DNA from: Gemmatimonadota bacterium
GTDB taxonomy: Bacteria; Gemmatimonadota; Gemmatimonadetes; Longimicrobiales; Gaopeijiaceae
Assembly (NCBI GenBank): GCA_022825135.1
Contig: JAJDYN010000014.1
Coordinates: 1-64,000, forward strand
DNA length: 64,000 bases
Direction: 5' to 3'
Below, piece after piece: positions 50,872-61,092 of this stretch (position 1 is its first letter; every line of letters begins with the position of its first letter). The notes below the pieces were generated by a model that worked only from the letters and a program-made list of their open reading frames with translations, was not told the DNA's origin and did no database searches. A program made the position numbers and the translations under genes.

Positions 50872-51927
50872 TCAGGAAGTTGTCAGAGGGGATTCGGCCG
50901 CGCGCGTCGGCCACGCACTCGCGGGTGCCGGCTCGGCGTCACCGGCCTCTATGAGGATCGGCGCCTCGCGGGCCGGCATCCTGAACAGCTGGCTCACCGA
51001 GGCGTTGGAGTGAATGTACCGGATGGCGTCGGAGAGCAGCCCGGCCACGGACAGCACCTTGAGCTTGGGAAAGCGCAGTTCCGGAGCGATGCCGATGGTG
51101 TTGGTGACCACGACCTCCTCCACCGGAGCCCCCTGCAGCCGCTCGGAGGCCCTTCCCGACAGGAGGGCATGGGTGGCGCAGGCATAGACCGCGGCCGCCC
51201 CCCGTTCCTTGAGGGCGTAGATGCCGTTGGTGAGGGTGCCTGCGGTGTCGACCATGTCGTCGACGATCAGGCAGGTCCTGCCCGCCACCTCGCCCACGAC
51301 GTTGACCACTTCCGCCACGTTCGCGGTGCGCCGGCGCTTGTCGATTACCGCCAGGGAAGCCCCCAGCCGGCGCGCGAAGCCCCGAGCCATCTTCGCGGAC
51401 CCCGCATCGGGCGCGATGACGACCAGGTCGTCCAGGTTCATGTCGCTGAAGTACCGGGTCAGCACGGGCGCGGCGTACAGGTGATCCACGGGGATGTCGA
51501 AGAACCCCTGGATCTGATGCTGATGGAAATCGATGCCCAGCAGCCGGTCCGCCCCGGCCGCGACGATCAGGTTGGCGACCAGCTTGGCGCCGATGGAGAC
51601 GCGGGGCTGGTCCTTGCGGTCCTGGCGCCCGTAGCCGAAGTAGGGCACGACGGCGGTGACCCGGGCGGCCGAGGCGCGCACCGCGGCGTCGACCAGGAGC
51701 AGAAGCTCCATGATGTTGTCGGCCGGCGTCGTCGTCGGCTGGATGATGAAGACGTCGCGACCGCGCGCGTTGCGGTCCAGCCGGACGAAGATCTCGCCGT
51801 CGGCGAAATCCCGCACCGTGGCACCGAAGGCCGACTCGCCCAGCCTTTCGCCGATCTCCGCGGCCAGCGGTCGGTTGGCCCGGCCAGCCAGGAGCAACAG
51901 CGGACCGCGGCGGTATTGATCGTCCAT
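50872..51927 (-). CDS. prs: Ribose-phosphate pyrophosphokinase
   Basis: Prs makes PRPP from ribose 5-phosphate and ATP for nucleotide, His and Trp synthesis. The 351 residues include FADGEIFVRL, the ATP loop YFGYGRQDRKD, the catalytic His in IDFHQHQIQGFFD and the PRPP-binding motif LIVDDMVDTAGT. The C-terminus is about 30 residues longer than in the E. coli enzyme and of low complexity. A clear promoter lies 58 bases upstream of the ATG. Confidence 0.97.
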   Translation of the reverse strand: MDDQYRRGPLLLLAGRANRPLAAEIGERLGESAFGATVRDFADGEIFVRLDRNARGRDVFIIQPTTTPADNIMELLLLVDAAVRASAARVTAVVPYFGYGRQDRKDQPRVSIGAKLVANLIVAAGADRLLGIDFHQHQIQGFFDIPVDHLYAAPVLTRYFSDMNLDDLVVIAPDAGSAKMARGFARRLGASLAVIDKRRRTANVAEVVNVVGEVAGRTCLIVDDMVDTAGTLTNGIYALKERGAAAVYACATHALLSGRASERLQGAPVEEVVVTNTIGIAPELRFPKLKVLSVAGLLSDAIRYIHSNASVSQLFRMPAREAPILIEAGDAEPAPASAWPTRAAESPLTTS

Positions 51928-51984
51928 GGGGGCGTCACCGTAGGCTGGCGTTCAGAGGGGCGTTCGAAGTGACGGTAGCCGTTA

Positions 51985-52013
51985 AGTGTAGACACCCCGG
52001 AGAGGAGCGTCAA
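51985..52013 (-). promoter_or_regulatory. Sigma70-type promoter of prs
   Basis: The minus strand reads TTGACG (52008-52013), exactly 17 bases, then TACACT (51985-51990). Transcription should begin near 51978, giving a leader of about 50 bases and probably reading prs, rplY and pth. Confidence 0.75.
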
Positions 52014-52045
52014 CGCGCATTCTGCCCGACGCCAGCACGGCCGAG

Positions 52046-53872
52046 CTATCCGACAATCTGCACACGCCGGCGTCGTATCACGGGAGCCCAGTCGTCGACC
52101 CTGAGCTCCAGCCGGAGCTCGTAGATCCCGGGTTCCAGGTTTCTGAAATCGAGATCGACGGAGCGGAAGTGCGCACCCGGACGCCCCGGGCTCGGCTCGC
52201 TCCACTCCAGCATCAGGGGATCTCCTCTGCCCACCAGCCTCAGGAACTCTCCCAGCCGGCGGAAGAACGACCGGTCGAGCGGCTCGACTCCGAGGCGATA
52301 GGCGATCCGCGTTTCACCCATCCCGAGCCCGTAGGCCTCCCACGCAACCGCCAGTTCCTGCAGCCCGCCGAGCGCCAGGGACGGCAGCGCATGGTCCAGG
52401 ACGTCATCGACCGACTCGGGCATTCGGTCCGGAGTTGCGATGATCAGGAAGTCGGAGAGATCGGGGATATCATCCGGATGCGGACCCAGGGCGAGATCTC
52501 CGCGAAAACGCGCTCCCTGGCCGGCCCTGCGGTCGAGGGCTTCCACGCTGTAGACGTAGCTGCCGAGGGGCACCACGAGCGACAGCGTGCCCCTTTCCGA
52601 CAGCACGCGCTGCGCCGGCGGCCGCATCTCCCCGGCCGTCTCCGCCCAGGGCACCAGGAAGAGTCCCGCCTGAACATCGCGCCGCTGCCCGTTCCCTTCT
52701 TCGGGGCTGTCCGGGCCGGGCACTGCTCCGGACGTGTCCCGAGGTTCGAACCGGAACGGAGCCACAACCAGCAGCGAGTCGCCGCGCCTGAAGCGGGCCA
52801 GCACGGTGTGCATCGTTCCCAGTTCGGGTGCATAGGACGGGGCGTACGCGCTGCGCGGCCGTTCAACGGGGTCACCCCAGACCATGCCCGGGGGCGGGCC
52901 GGCGACGCCGGTCAGCACGCCGTCGGGAGGCATGTACCGCTCGGAGTGGGGAGGATGGCGCCCGGTCACCCGCGGACGCATGCTCGAGCCGCTGGTGGGT
53001 ACGTATCGGGTCCAGCTGGTTTCCGGCCCGTAGCGAATGGCGAGTTCATCCAGCCCGGACGTCCAGGGGAGCCCGTGGGGATTGCGCGCGCGCCGCTGAA
53101 TGCGACTCACGGCGTGCCGGCTCATGTGCTCGGTCCAGCGGTCGTTGCCGCGCACAAGGTAGTAGGGATCGGCGAGCGCCCACAGTCTGCGGCTCGCCGC
53201 CGCGCGCGCTTCCGGACCGAGCCGGTCCAGGCCGGATCCGTCCGTCCTCTCCAGCAGGAGAGCCAGCGAAAGCCACTCCTCGGCATCGCGCGGATTCATC
53301 GCTTCCAGGGCCAGGCGATAGCTGCGCTCCGCGTCCTCGAAACGCTCCAGGCGATGGAGCGCGAGACCGCGCAGCAGCTCGCACAGGTCAGGCTCCGGAG
53401 CGGCGCAGACGCGGGCAACCTCGAGCGCTTCATGCGCCCGGCCCGCCTCCAGCAGATAGAAGACGCGCTGGCCCGCGATCCAGCCGTCGCCGGGCAGCCG
53501 CCGCGCGGCGTGCTCCAGGGTGTCGAGCAGTTCCTCGCGCGCCACGGTGATCGCCACGGCCTCCGGATCCGGCTCGTGGTGATTGTCCCCGTGCCAGTAG
53601 CACATCCGGCCGATGAGTTCGTCGCACGGGGAGGATCCGGACTCCATGGACAGGGGCAGATGCTGTACGCGCACGCGTTCGAAGCGCCGCTGCGCGTCGC
53701 GGGCCCGGTCGTGCATCGTGGAAGAATCGGGTTGCGGGAGCGCTTCCTGCGGCGATGGACCCGCAGGCAGGTTGCGACCCTCCCGCGGAGGAACCGCGGC
53801 CGCAACGGCGGACGACACTGCAAGGGTCGCCGCCAGCGCGAGCGTGGCGGGGGCGAGAACCGGACTCGTGAT
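52046..53872 (-). CDS. Secreted TPR/GWxTD-like protein with probable ATC start
   Basis: About 608 residues: a signal peptide (TSPVLAPATLALAATLAV onward to AAAVPP), a helical repeat region (EELLDTLEHAARRLPGD, HEALEVARVCAAPEP, FEDAERSYRLALEAM), a segment similar to the GWxTD domain (LPWTSGLDELAIRYGPE) and a C-terminal beta-rich part. GWxTD proteins are secreted and common in Gemmatimonadota and Acidobacteriota, with unknown role. No ATG, GTG or TTG precedes the signal peptide in frame except within the tRNA gene. A strong AAGGAGGAG lies five bases before an ATC at 53872, which is taken as the start. Confidence 0.65.
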   Translation of the reverse strand: MTSPVLAPATLALAATLAVSSAVAAAVPPREGRNLPAGPSPQEALPQPDSSTMHDRARDAQRRFERVRVQHLPLSMESGSSPCDELIGRMCYWHGDNHHEPDPEAVAITVAREELLDTLEHAARRLPGDGWIAGQRVFYLLEAGRAHEALEVARVCAAPEPDLCELLRGLALHRLERFEDAERSYRLALEAMNPRDAEEWLSLALLLERTDGSGLDRLGPEARAAASRRLWALADPYYLVRGNDRWTEHMSRHAVSRIQRRARNPHGLPWTSGLDELAIRYGPETSWTRYVPTSGSSMRPRVTGRHPPHSERYMPPDGVLTGVAGPPPGMVWGDPVERPRSAYAPSYAPELGTMHTVLARFRRGDSLLVVAPFRFEPRDTSGAVPGPDSPEEGNGQRRDVQAGLFLVPWAETAGEMRPPAQRVLSERGTLSLVVPLGSYVYSVEALDRRAGQGARFRGDLALGPHPDDIPDLSDFLIIATPDRMPESVDDVLDHALPSLALGGLQELAVAWEAYGLGMGETRIAYRLGVEPLDRSFFRRLGEFLRLVGRGDPLMLEWSEPSPGRPGAHFRSVDLDFRNLEPGIYELRLELRVDDWAPVIRRRRVQIVG

Positions 53873-53901
53873 GAGGGCTCCTCCTTCGGGGCGGGAGCGG
53901 A

Positions 53902-53972
53902 TTGGCCCGGGTGGATTCGAACCACCACCGCCGGTTCCAAAGACCGGTGTCCTGCCATTAGACGACGGGCCA
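53902..53972 (-). tRNA. tRNA-Gln (anticodon TTG)
   Basis: This 71-base tRNA has acceptor stem TGGCCCG/CGGGCCA, a D-arm GTCTAATGGCAGGAC, an anticodon stem CCGGT/ACCGG around CTTTGGA with anticodon TTG, and a T-arm GGTGG-TTCGAAT-CCACC. The discriminator is A and CCA is not encoded, fitting the CCA-adding enzyme gene present at 59725-61092. Confidence 0.95.
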
Positions 53973-53990
53973 CTCATGACGGCTCCCGGA

Positions 53991-54019
53991 ATCCTACTCG
54001 TGCTGCGGTGCGGCCTCAA
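53991..54019 (-). promoter_or_regulatory. Sigma70-type promoter of tRNA-Gln
   Basis: The minus strand reads TTGAGG (54014-54019), 17 bases, then TAGGAT (53991-53996), giving a start near 53984, 12 bases before the tRNA. The following secreted-protein gene may be read from the same promoter. Confidence 0.6.
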
Positions 54020-54102
54020 GAGCCGCGCCGCGCCGCGGAACGGCCGGGACGGCATCGCGCCGGCATTGGCCTGCAGCGGTCGCCACCGTCGCACTCCAAG
54101 GC

Positions 54103-55005
54103 CTACACGGGCTGAAGGGCGGGAAATCCCGAAAGGGTGGTCGTCAGATGCACGTGTCCGTCCCCGTACAGCGGCTGGATTCGGCGGTGAGCCCGAAGAG
54201 CCGATCTCTCGTCGCGGTAGACTGCGAAGATCGTGCTGCCGCTGCCCGACATGAGCGCCAGCAGGGGCGAAGTGTCCCGCAGCGAGAGCAGCGTTTCGCG
54301 CAGGTCGGGCCGGACGGCGAAGATGGGCGCCTCGAAGTCGTTGCCGGCGAGTCGGGCCACGGTCGCCCAATCCCGGCAGCCGGTCGGGGTGAGGGGAGCC
54401 GGCTGCCCGGCGGACGGCTCCTCCATCCCCCCGCCCCTCCCCCGGGCGAGCACGTTGTACGCCCAGGCCGTCCCCACTCCCTCCGGCGACCGCACCAGAA
54501 GCACCGGGCGGGGTGGCAGCGGGGGCAGCGGCGTGAGGTGGTCGCCGCGGCCGCCACCCAGTGCGAGCGGTGACGGCGACAGGAAGAAGGGGATGTCGGC
54601 GCCCAGGCCGCGCGCGATCCCGGTGAGGGCGGCGAGGTCCGCGCGAGGTTCGAACAACCCGGCCAGGCAACGGAGCGCCGCCGCCGCATCCGAAGAACCT
54701 CCCCCCAGCCCGCCTCCGACCGGAATGCGCTTCTCCAGCCGGATCGCCACCCCGCCCCGCTCACCACACGCGTCCAGATACGCCCGCGCGGCCCTGTACA
54801 CCAGGTTGTCGCGCGGGTCGCCCAGGTCGGCGCCGGCGACCTCCACCGTGATGCCGGCCGCGGCGCGCTCCACCCGCAGGCGGTCGCACAGCCCGACCGC
54901 CGCGAAGAGGGTGTCCACGTTGTGGTAGCCGTCGGCCCGCAGCGCGCCCACGCGCAGCACGAGGTTGACCTTGGCCGGAGCCTCCACGACGACCGCGCGC
55001 TTCAC
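54103..55005 (-). CDS. ispE: 4-diphosphocytidyl-2-C-methyl-D-erythritol kinase
   Basis: IspE is the GHMP kinase of the MEP isoprenoid pathway. The 300 residues begin with VVEAPAKVNLVL and DGYHNVDTLF and contain the ATP-binding glycine loop IPVGGGLGGGSSDAA (near 95-108) and a C-terminal MSGSGSTIFAVY. The start is GTG overlapping the stop of the flippase-like gene (GTGA); the longer frame upstream is only an overlap with that gene. Confidence 0.95.
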   Translation of the reverse strand: MKRAVVVEAPAKVNLVLRVGALRADGYHNVDTLFAAVGLCDRLRVERAAAGITVEVAGADLGDPRDNLVYRAARAYLDACGERGGVAIRLEKRIPVGGGLGGGSSDAAAALRCLAGLFEPRADLAALTGIARGLGADIPFFLSPSPLALGGGRGDHLTPLPPLPPRPVLLVRSPEGVGTAWAYNVLARGRGGGMEEPSAGQPAPLTPTGCRDWATVARLAGNDFEAPIFAVRPDLRETLLSLRDTSPLLALMSGSGSTIFAVYRDERSALRAHRRIQPLYGDGHVHLTTTLSGFPALQPV

Positions 55006-56051
55006 CGCGCCGAACCCTCCCCACCCGGCCGGACCACCGCTTCGCCGCCCTTGCGCGCGGGCCCGATATCCCGAAAGGAAAAGCCCATGCGCCAGAAGTA
55101 CCAGAGCCCGACTGCGGTCACGGGCATGAACGTCGTGACGTGGTACCCCGCGGCAAACGCCAGCGTCGGGGCCTCGGCCACTCCGAGAACATCGACGAGC
55201 GCCACCCGCACTGCGGCCTCGAAGGGGCCGAAGAACCCCGGCGCCGACGGCAGCGCAACCGCCAGCGCGGTGATTCCGTTCAGGAAGAGCGCCTCCGGAT
55301 ATCCGGCATCGATGCCGAACGCGCGGAAGCCGAGCCAGAACGACGCAGAATGCCAGAGCCAGAAGACCAGGCTCCACACCGCCGCGCGCGCCACCAGCAC
55401 TGGACTCCGAAGCGCGCCCAGCCCCTCGATGAGCCCGTCCAGAATGGACAGCGCCCCGTCTCCGGCCGCGCCCGGCAGCCGGGAGGCCAGTGGATGCGCC
55501 GCGGCCCGCACCACGTCCGGCCGCGCCAGCACCAGCGTCACGACCAGGATGACGATCGCAAGCACGGCCAGGAACCCGGCAACCGCGCCTCCGACGAGGT
55601 CGCCGGCGAGATCCGGGTTGGCGCGGAAGCCCGGCAGCGACAGCGAAATCACCAGCAGCGCCACCACCGTGATGCCGTCGAAGACGCGCTCGACTGCGAG
55701 GGAGGACAGGCACGCGGAGGTCCGCATCTTCTCCATGCGCGCGAGCGACCAGGCGCGGGCGAACTCGCCGGCACGGGCGGGCAGCAGGTTGTTGACCATG
55801 AAGCCGATGGCGGTGGCGGCGAAACGGGTCCGCAGGCCGATCTGCGACCGGAGCGGGGTGAGCAGCACCTTCCATCGCATGGCGCGCAACAGGTAACCGG
55901 CGGTCGCGACGAACACCGATCCGAGCAGCCACCACGGGTCGGCGGCCAGCACCCTGGCACCAATGGCGCCAAGGTCTTCGCCGCGGAATACCCACCAGAG
56001 GAGCAGGACGCTGACGGAAAGCCCGACGAGGGGCTTCCAGGACAGTGTCAC
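55002..56051 (-). CDS. Flippase-like (LPG-synthase transmembrane) domain protein
   Basis: This 349-residue membrane protein has about eight helices and belongs to the lysylphosphatidylglycerol synthase transmembrane / UPF0104 group. Family marks are AMRWKVLLTPL, then IGFMVNNLLPARAGEFARAW and the late PSAPGFFGPFEAA. Related proteins move or modify lipids. It lies 10 bases after pdxJ and is coupled to ispE. Confidence 0.88.
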   Translation of the reverse strand: MTLSWKPLVGLSVSVLLLWWVFRGEDLGAIGARVLAADPWWLLGSVFVATAGYLLRAMRWKVLLTPLRSQIGLRTRFAATAIGFMVNNLLPARAGEFARAWSLARMEKMRTSACLSSLAVERVFDGITVVALLVISLSLPGFRANPDLAGDLVGGAVAGFLAVLAIVILVVTLVLARPDVVRAAAHPLASRLPGAAGDGALSILDGLIEGLGALRSPVLVARAAVWSLVFWLWHSASFWLGFRAFGIDAGYPEALFLNGITALAVALPSAPGFFGPFEAAVRVALVDVLGVAEAPTLAFAAGYHVTTFMPVTAVGLWYFWRMGFSFRDIGPARKGGEAVVRPGGEGSAR

Positions 56052-56061
56052 GGGCGAGACC

Positions 56062-56826
56062 TCAGAAGCCGATGGGAGGCAGCCAGCCCTCGGCGCTCAT
56101 CATCCCGGGAGCGCCCCGGATGATCTCCTTCATCTCCCGCACCGCCCGCTCGAGTCCCACCAGCACCGAGCGCGAGATGATGCTGTGGCCGATGTTGAGT
56201 TCTTCGATCTCGCTGACCGCGGCCACCGGGACGACGTTCTCGTAGGTCAGCCCGTGTCCGGCGTGCACCGCCAGCCCCGCGGCCCGCCCGGCGCGCGCCG
56301 CCGACACCAGGCGGTCCAGTTGGGCCGGCCGGCCGTCCATGGCCGCCAGCGCGTACTCTCCCGTGTGCAGTTCCACGGCATCGGCGCCCAGCTCGGCGCT
56401 GGCTTCGATCGCGTCCTCGTCCGGGTCGATGAAGAGCGACGTCCGCACGCCGGCGTCGGCGAGCCGGCCGAGCGCGTCGCGCATGGCTGCGCGCACCTCC
56501 GCCGAACCCAGCGCCAGTCCACCCTCGGTGGTCACCTCCTCGCGGCGCTCGGGGACGAGCGTGGCCTGCATGGGTGCGAGCTCGCACGCCAGCCCGAGGA
56601 TGTCGGGGGCGGTCGCCAACTCCAGATTGATCCCCGTGCGGGCGGTCTCCATGAGCAGCCGGACGTCGCGGTCGCTGATGTGGCGGCGGTCCTCGCGCAG
56701 GTGCACGGTGATCCCGTCGGCGCCGCCCAGTTCGGCCAGCACCGCCGCGCGCACGGGGTCGGGTTCATCCGTCCGGCGCGCCTGCCTGACGGTGGCCACG
56801 TGATCGATGTTGACGTAGAAGCGCAT
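56062..56826 (-). CDS. pdxJ: Pyridoxine 5'-phosphate synthase
   Basis: PdxJ closes the pyridoxine ring in the DXP-dependent vitamin B6 pathway. The 254 residues start [19 protein letters not shown] and contain the family's [32 protein letters not shown] segment, [19 protein letters not shown] and NIGHSIISR. The ATG with GAGG seven bases upstream is preferred to the TTG at 56838 that overlaps the hflX stop. Confidence 0.96.
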   Translation of the reverse strand: MRFYVNIDHVATVRQARRTDEPDPVRAAVLAELGGADGITVHLREDRRHISDRDVRLLMETARTGINLELATAPDILGLACELAPMQATLVPERREEVTTEGGLALGSAEVRAAMRDALGRLADAGVRTSLFIDPDEDAIEASAELGADAVELHTGEYALAAMDGRPAQLDRLVSAARAGRAAGLAVHAGHGLTYENVVPVAAVSEIEELNIGHSIISRSVLVGLERAVREMKEIIRGAPGMMSAEGWLPPIGF

Positions 56827-56834
56827 GCGGTGCC

Positions 56835-58256
56835 TCAACCGGATGAAGGGACGATGCCCGCGGACGCCGCCTGAGCGGCAACCTCCAGGATCTCGATGTC
56901 TCCGCGGGCCTGGAGGCGGCCCAGGGCCGGCGCGGGAAGTCGGGCCGTGACCGTGAGGGCGGAATCGTCCCGCGTCGTCTTCACAACCTCACCCTCGCGA
57001 TAGAGCGCTGCAAGCGTCCCTCCGTCCGTCACCTTCAGCACCACCTGCACGCTCTGCAGCGCTGCCCGTATGCGCGTCAACAGCACGCTGCGCAGCCGAT
57101 CGAGCGTCGCCGGCTGGTAGACCGACAGGAAGACGGAGGGAGTATGCTCGCGCCCTCGAACGCGTTCCCTCAACACCTCTTCCTCGGCGTGGGTGATGAG
57201 GTCGGTCTTGTTGAACACGAGGACGCGGGGTGCATCCAGGAGTTCGAGTTCCTCCAGCACCTCGTGCACGACCGAGAGCCGGCCTTCCCAGTCCGGAGCA
57301 GCGGCATCCACCACATGCAGGATCAGGTCCGCCTCGCGCGCTTCCTCGAGCGTCGACCGGAACGAGGCGATGAGATCGTGCGGGAGCTTGCGGATGAAGC
57401 CCACCGTGTCCGTCAGCAGTGCCTGGTGCCCCTCTCCCACCGGCACGACGCGCGTGGCGGAATCGAGCGTGGCGAAGAGCCGGTCCTCCACCAGCAGGTC
57501 CGCTCCGGAGAGCGCCTTGAGGAGCGACGACTTGCCGGCGTTGGTGTACCCGACCAGCGCGGCCCGGAAGGAGTTCGCGCGTCCCTTGCGCTGGGTGGCG
57601 CGAGACCGGGCGACCCCCTCCAGCTTGTGCTTCAGTTCCGATATCCGGGTGCCGATCAGGCGCCGGTCGGTCTCGAGCTGCGTCTCGCCGGGCCCCCGGA
57701 GCCCGATCCCGCCGCGGATGCGCGACAGGTGGCTCCACATGCGCTTGAGGCGCGGCAGCAGGTACTCGAGCTGCGCCAGTTCCACCTGCATGCGGGCTTC
57801 GCGGGTGCGTGCGCGGGTAGCGAAGATATCCAGGATGAGCTCGGCACGGTCCATCACCCGGATCCCGAGGAAGTCCTCCAGGTGGCGAGCCTGATCCGGC
57901 TTCAGCTCGTCGTCGAAGATGACCAGGTCGGCCTTTGCCGCCCGCGCCGTCGAGCGCAGCTCGCCAACCTTGCCCTTGCCGATGTAGAAGTGGGGATGGG
58001 GACTGCGGATCCGCTGCTGCACGGTCCCCACGACCTGCGCGCCGGCGGTATCCGCGAGGCGGGCGAGTTCCTCGAGGTGCTCGCGCGCGGTGACCCGGTG
58101 CATGCGCCCACGGGGCGCGCCGACCAGAATCGCGCGATCGGTGGCGGGGCGGTTGTCGATGAATCGATCAGCTATGGCAGTGTCTCCGTGGATGGCGAGC
58201 CTCCCCGGGCTCTCGTTCCGCCTGCGCCTGCAAGGCTCGGGACCGGGACCGCCCAT
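56835..58256 (-). CDS. hflX: GTPase HflX
   Basis: HflX splits stalled 70S ribosomes. The protein contains the HflX N-domain ([33 protein letters not shown]), a helical linker ([13 protein letters not shown]) and a G domain with [28 protein letters not shown] and NKTD. The start is uncertain. The ATG at 58256 (473 residues) has no good ribosome-binding site, whereas GGGGAGG six bases before an ATC at 58193 is strong and gives a length closer to conserved sequence. rarA ends 27 bases upstream of the listed start. Confidence 0.93.
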   Translation of the reverse strand: MGGPGPEPCRRRRNESPGRLAIHGDTAIADRFIDNRPATDRAILVGAPRGRMHRVTAREHLEELARLADTAGAQVVGTVQQRIRSPHPHFYIGKGKVGELRSTARAAKADLVIFDDELKPDQARHLEDFLGIRVMDRAELILDIFATRARTREARMQVELAQLEYLLPRLKRMWSHLSRIRGGIGLRGPGETQLETDRRLIGTRISELKHKLEGVARSRATQRKGRANSFRAALVGYTNAGKSSLLKALSGADLLVEDRLFATLDSATRVVPVGEGHQALLTDTVGFIRKLPHDLIASFRSTLEEAREADLILHVVDAAAPDWEGRLSVVHEVLEELELLDAPRVLVFNKTDLITHAEEEVLRERVRGREHTPSVFLSVYQPATLDRLRSVLLTRIRAALQSVQVVLKVTDGGTLAALYREGEVVKTTRDDSALTVTARLPAPALGRLQARGDIEILEVAAQAASAGIVPSSG

Positions 58257-58282
58257 CGCAAGTCGAGGCGTCCGTCCCCCGC

Positions 58283-59728
58283 CTACGGTCCGGAGTCCGG
58301 CGGCGGTTTCGAACCGTCCTCTTCCCCGTGCGGCGAAGCCCGGGCGCGCAGGGCCCGGAAGCGTTCGAGCCGGGCCGCGATATCGTGTTCCTCTCCCGCC
58401 GCGCCAGGGACGTAGAAGCGCGTCCCGTCGAGTTCGGCGGGCAGGTAGCTCTGGGCCGCGACGCCGTCCGGCGCATCCGGATCGTACTGGTACCCGGCAC
58501 CATACCCCAGCTGTTTCATCATGTCGGTGGGCGCGTTGCGGAGATGCAGGGGCACCGGTGCGCCGGGCGTCTGCCGTGCCGCCTGCCCCGCCTCGAGCCA
58601 CGCCCGATAGAGGCGATTCGACTTGGGCGCCGACGCCAGATACACGACGACCTCGGCGAGGGCCAGCTCCCCTTCGGGCGAGCCGAGGAAGTGAAAGGCG
58701 TCGCGTCCGGCGAGGGTGACCGAAAGCGCGTGAGGGTCCGCGAGCCCGATGTCCTCGGAGGCCATGCGGACCAGTCGCCGGGCGATGTAGAGCGGGTCCT
58801 GTCCGCCCTGGAGCATGCGCGCCAGCCAGTAGAGGGCGGCGTCGGGGTCGCTGCCGCGCACCGCCTTGTGCAGGGCGGAGATGGTGTTGTAGTGCTCTTC
58901 GCCGGCCTTGTCGAAGTGCGCGAAGCGGTGCTGGGCCGCCTGCCGCGCGTGCTCCCGGGTGATGGCGCGCCCGGCGCCGGCCAGATCGCTGGCCCGTTCC
59001 AGCACGCCGAGCGCGCGTCGCGCGTCCCCGTCGGCGCGTCCGGCGATCCAGTCCAGCAAACCCGCGCGGACGTCATCCCGGGACCGTCCCAGTCCCCGCT
59101 CGCCATCCTCCAGCGCGCGCCTCAGAATGTCCGTCAGCTCCCCGGTCGAAAGTGGTTCGAGAACAAAGACCGGGGCCCGCGAGAGCAGCGGGCGGATCAC
59201 TTCGAAGCTCGGATTCTCGGTCGTCGCGCCGACCAGGAAGACCACGCCTTCCTCGACAAAGGGGAGGAAGGCGTCCTGCTGCGCTTTGTTGAAGCGGTGG
59301 ATCTCGTCGCAGAAGAGGATCGTTCCGCGGCCGGTCGCGGCGATGCGCTCCCGGGCCTCCGCAATGATCGCGCGGACGCGCGCCACCCCCTCGGTCACCG
59401 CCGAGAACGCGACGAAGGCGGCATCGCCGCGGCGGGCCAGGAGCCGCGCCAGCGTGGTCTTGCCGCTGCCAGGCGGGCCCCACAGGATCAGGCTCGAAAG
59501 AGCGCCTCCCTCGAGCATCCGCCTGAGCGGGCTGCCGTCCTCCAGGAGACGCGCCTGTCCCGCGAACTCGGCGAGGGTGCGCGGGCGCATGCGGGCCGCG
59601 AGCGGAGCCGCCGCTCCGGCAGGGGATGCCCTGCCCGGCCGCGTATCACGGCCGGCCGGATCCGCTCGTCCCGGTTGACCGGAGCCGACCCCGGTTCCGA
59701 CATCGCCGAAGAGCGTGGGCTCGCTCAC
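58283..59728 (-). CDS. rarA: Replication-associated recombination protein A
   Basis: RarA (MgsA) is a clamp-loader-like AAA ATPase acting at stalled forks. The 481 residues show [12 protein letters not shown], Walker A GPPGSGKT (84-91), Walker [15 protein letters not shown] (from 139), sensor [11 protein letters not shown], and the tetramerisation domain with [20 protein letters not shown] and [11 protein letters not shown]. Its start overlaps the stop of the CCA enzyme gene (ATGA). Confidence 0.96.
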   Translation of the reverse strand: MSEPTLFGDVGTGVGSGQPGRADPAGRDTRPGRASPAGAAAPLAARMRPRTLAEFAGQARLLEDGSPLRRMLEGGALSSLILWGPPGSGKTTLARLLARRGDAAFVAFSAVTEGVARVRAIIAEARERIAATGRGTILFCDEIHRFNKAQQDAFLPFVEEGVVFLVGATTENPSFEVIRPLLSRAPVFVLEPLSTGELTDILRRALEDGERGLGRSRDDVRAGLLDWIAGRADGDARRALGVLERASDLAGAGRAITREHARQAAQHRFAHFDKAGEEHYNTISALHKAVRGSDPDAALYWLARMLQGGQDPLYIARRLVRMASEDIGLADPHALSVTLAGRDAFHFLGSPEGELALAEVVVYLASAPKSNRLYRAWLEAGQAARQTPGAPVPLHLRNAPTDMMKQLGYGAGYQYDPDAPDGVAAQSYLPAELDGTRFYVPGAAGEEHDIAARLERFRALRARASPHGEEDGSKPPPDSGP

Positions 59729-61092
59729 GCGGATCTCTCCGGCGTAGCCGATGGCTGCGCGCGGTCATCGAGGTAGCGCCGGGCGCGACGCGCCAGAATC
59801 GAACCGCGATTCAGCGAGGGATCATCCAGGACGAGGTCGAGCAGATGAGCGAGCACGTCGCCGAGACCGGGACCGGGCCGCATGCCCATCTCGATCAGAT
59901 CGCGCCCGCTCAGGGCCAGGTCCGCCAGGGTGAGCGGAGGATCCGACGCCAACTCCGCCCGGATCGCCTTCCAGCGCGAGAGTACGGCGCGCTCCGGGCT
60001 CGGCGCCCCCCGAGCGGCCTCCAGGCGCGCACGGGCGATCCAGATGCGGAACAGGTGGCGGTGGTTTACCCGGCGGGTCTGGCGAAGCCAGCGGCGCAAC
60101 GCCGGTCGGACGCCGATTTCAGGGCCGGGCGCGACCGTGCGCACCAGCGCGCTCACGCTCTCCGTGTCGGCGCGGGAATAGCGCAGGCGCTCCATCAGCG
60201 CAGCCGCGCGCATCCCGGCGCGCTCCGTTGGGGGCAGTTCCTCGCCGACACCCCGTGCGGGCACACCGATCCCGGCCAGGAGACATGCCAGACGTGCAAG
60301 CGGGTATCTCCTGGAAGCGATGTCCACCATCTGCAGGCCGGCGCTCCACGCGTCGAGCCGGCCTTCCTCACGGCGGTGCACGCATCTCGCCAGCTCCGGA
60401 TACAGGATGGGGAGAACGCCGGCGGCGGCGTACAGCGAAAGTGCCCGCGATGGACGCGCGGCACCGAGGATCTTCGTCAGTTCCTCCCGCACCCGCTCGG
60501 GAGAAAGATCCGCCAGATGTTGACGGTGCCCACAGAGGGCGGACCAGGTTTCCGGCTCGACGGCAAGGACGAAGCGTCCCGCGAAGCGCAGGGCGCGCAG
60601 GATGCGCAGGAAGTCCTCCGCAAACCGCGTCCCGGCGTCTCCGACCGTGCGCAGAACACCGGCGGCAAGATCGCTGGCGCCGCCGAAGGGATCGCGCATC
60701 TCACGGCGCAGAGGGTGCCAGGCGATGGCGTTGATGGTGAAATCCCGCCGCGCCAGGTCCTCGTCGATGTCGTCGGCGAACTCGACCGTGGCTCTGCGCC
60801 CGAAGGTCTCCACGTCGCGCCGGAAGGTGGTGACCTCGTACATCTTCCGCCGCGCGAGAACCCCCACCGTCCCGTGCTCCACCCCGATGGGCACGACCCT
60901 CCGGAACACCGCCCGCACCTGTTCGGGCCGGGCGCGTGTGGCCAGGTCCCAGTCCGCGCCGGGGCGGCGCCGGGCCAGCGCATCCCGCACGATGCCCCCT
61001 ACGGCCCAGGTCTCGAAGCCGGCCCGTTCGAGTTTTTGAATCACCCACCGGACCGGGTCCGGAGCGGCCGGCAGCTCCCTCTCGTCCGTCAC
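59725..61092 (-). CDS. cca: CCA tRNA nucleotidyltransferase
   Basis: This class II nucleotidyltransferase adds or repairs the CCA end of tRNAs. The 455 residues have [12 protein letters not shown], the catalytic Asp pair in [10 protein letters not shown] (Asp47 and Asp49), the [13 protein letters not shown] motif, and the nucleotide-selecting [16 protein letters not shown]. No HD domain is obvious. It could alternatively be a poly(A) polymerase-type paralogue. It is coupled by ATGA to genes on both sides, and the tRNA-Gln in this window lacks an encoded CCA. Confidence 0.92.
   Translation of the reverse strand: MTDERELPAAPDPVRWVIQKLERAGFETWAVGGIVRDALARRRPGADWDLATRARPEQVRAVFRRVVPIGVEHGTVGVLARRKMYEVTTFRRDVETFGRRATVEFADDIDEDLARRDFTINAIAWHPLRREMRDPFGGASDLAAGVLRTVGDAGTRFAEDFLRILRALRFAGRFVLAVEPETWSALCGHRQHLADLSPERVREELTKILGAARPSRALSLYAAAGVLPILYPELARCVHRREEGRLDAWSAGLQMVDIASRRYPLARLACLLAGIGVPARGVGEELPPTERAGMRAAALMERLRYSRADTESVSALVRTVAPGPEIGVRPALRRWLRQTRRVNHRHLFRIWIARARLEAARGAPSPERAVLSRWKAIRAELASDPPLTLADLALSGRDLIEMGMRPGPGLGDVLAHLLDLVLDDPSLNRGSILARRARRYLDDRAQPSATPERSA

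Noticed and set aside
53898..53981. ATG before the tRNA as start of the secreted protein (MSGPSSNGRT...)
   Set aside because: Those codons are the tRNA-Gln gene itself; a mature tRNA would be cut from the mRNA, and the signal peptide begins downstream.
55006..55995. ispE frame extended upstream as one 630-residue protein
   Set aside because: The extension is a shifted reading of the flippase-like gene; the GTG at 55005 fits both the GTGA overlap and the family N-terminus.
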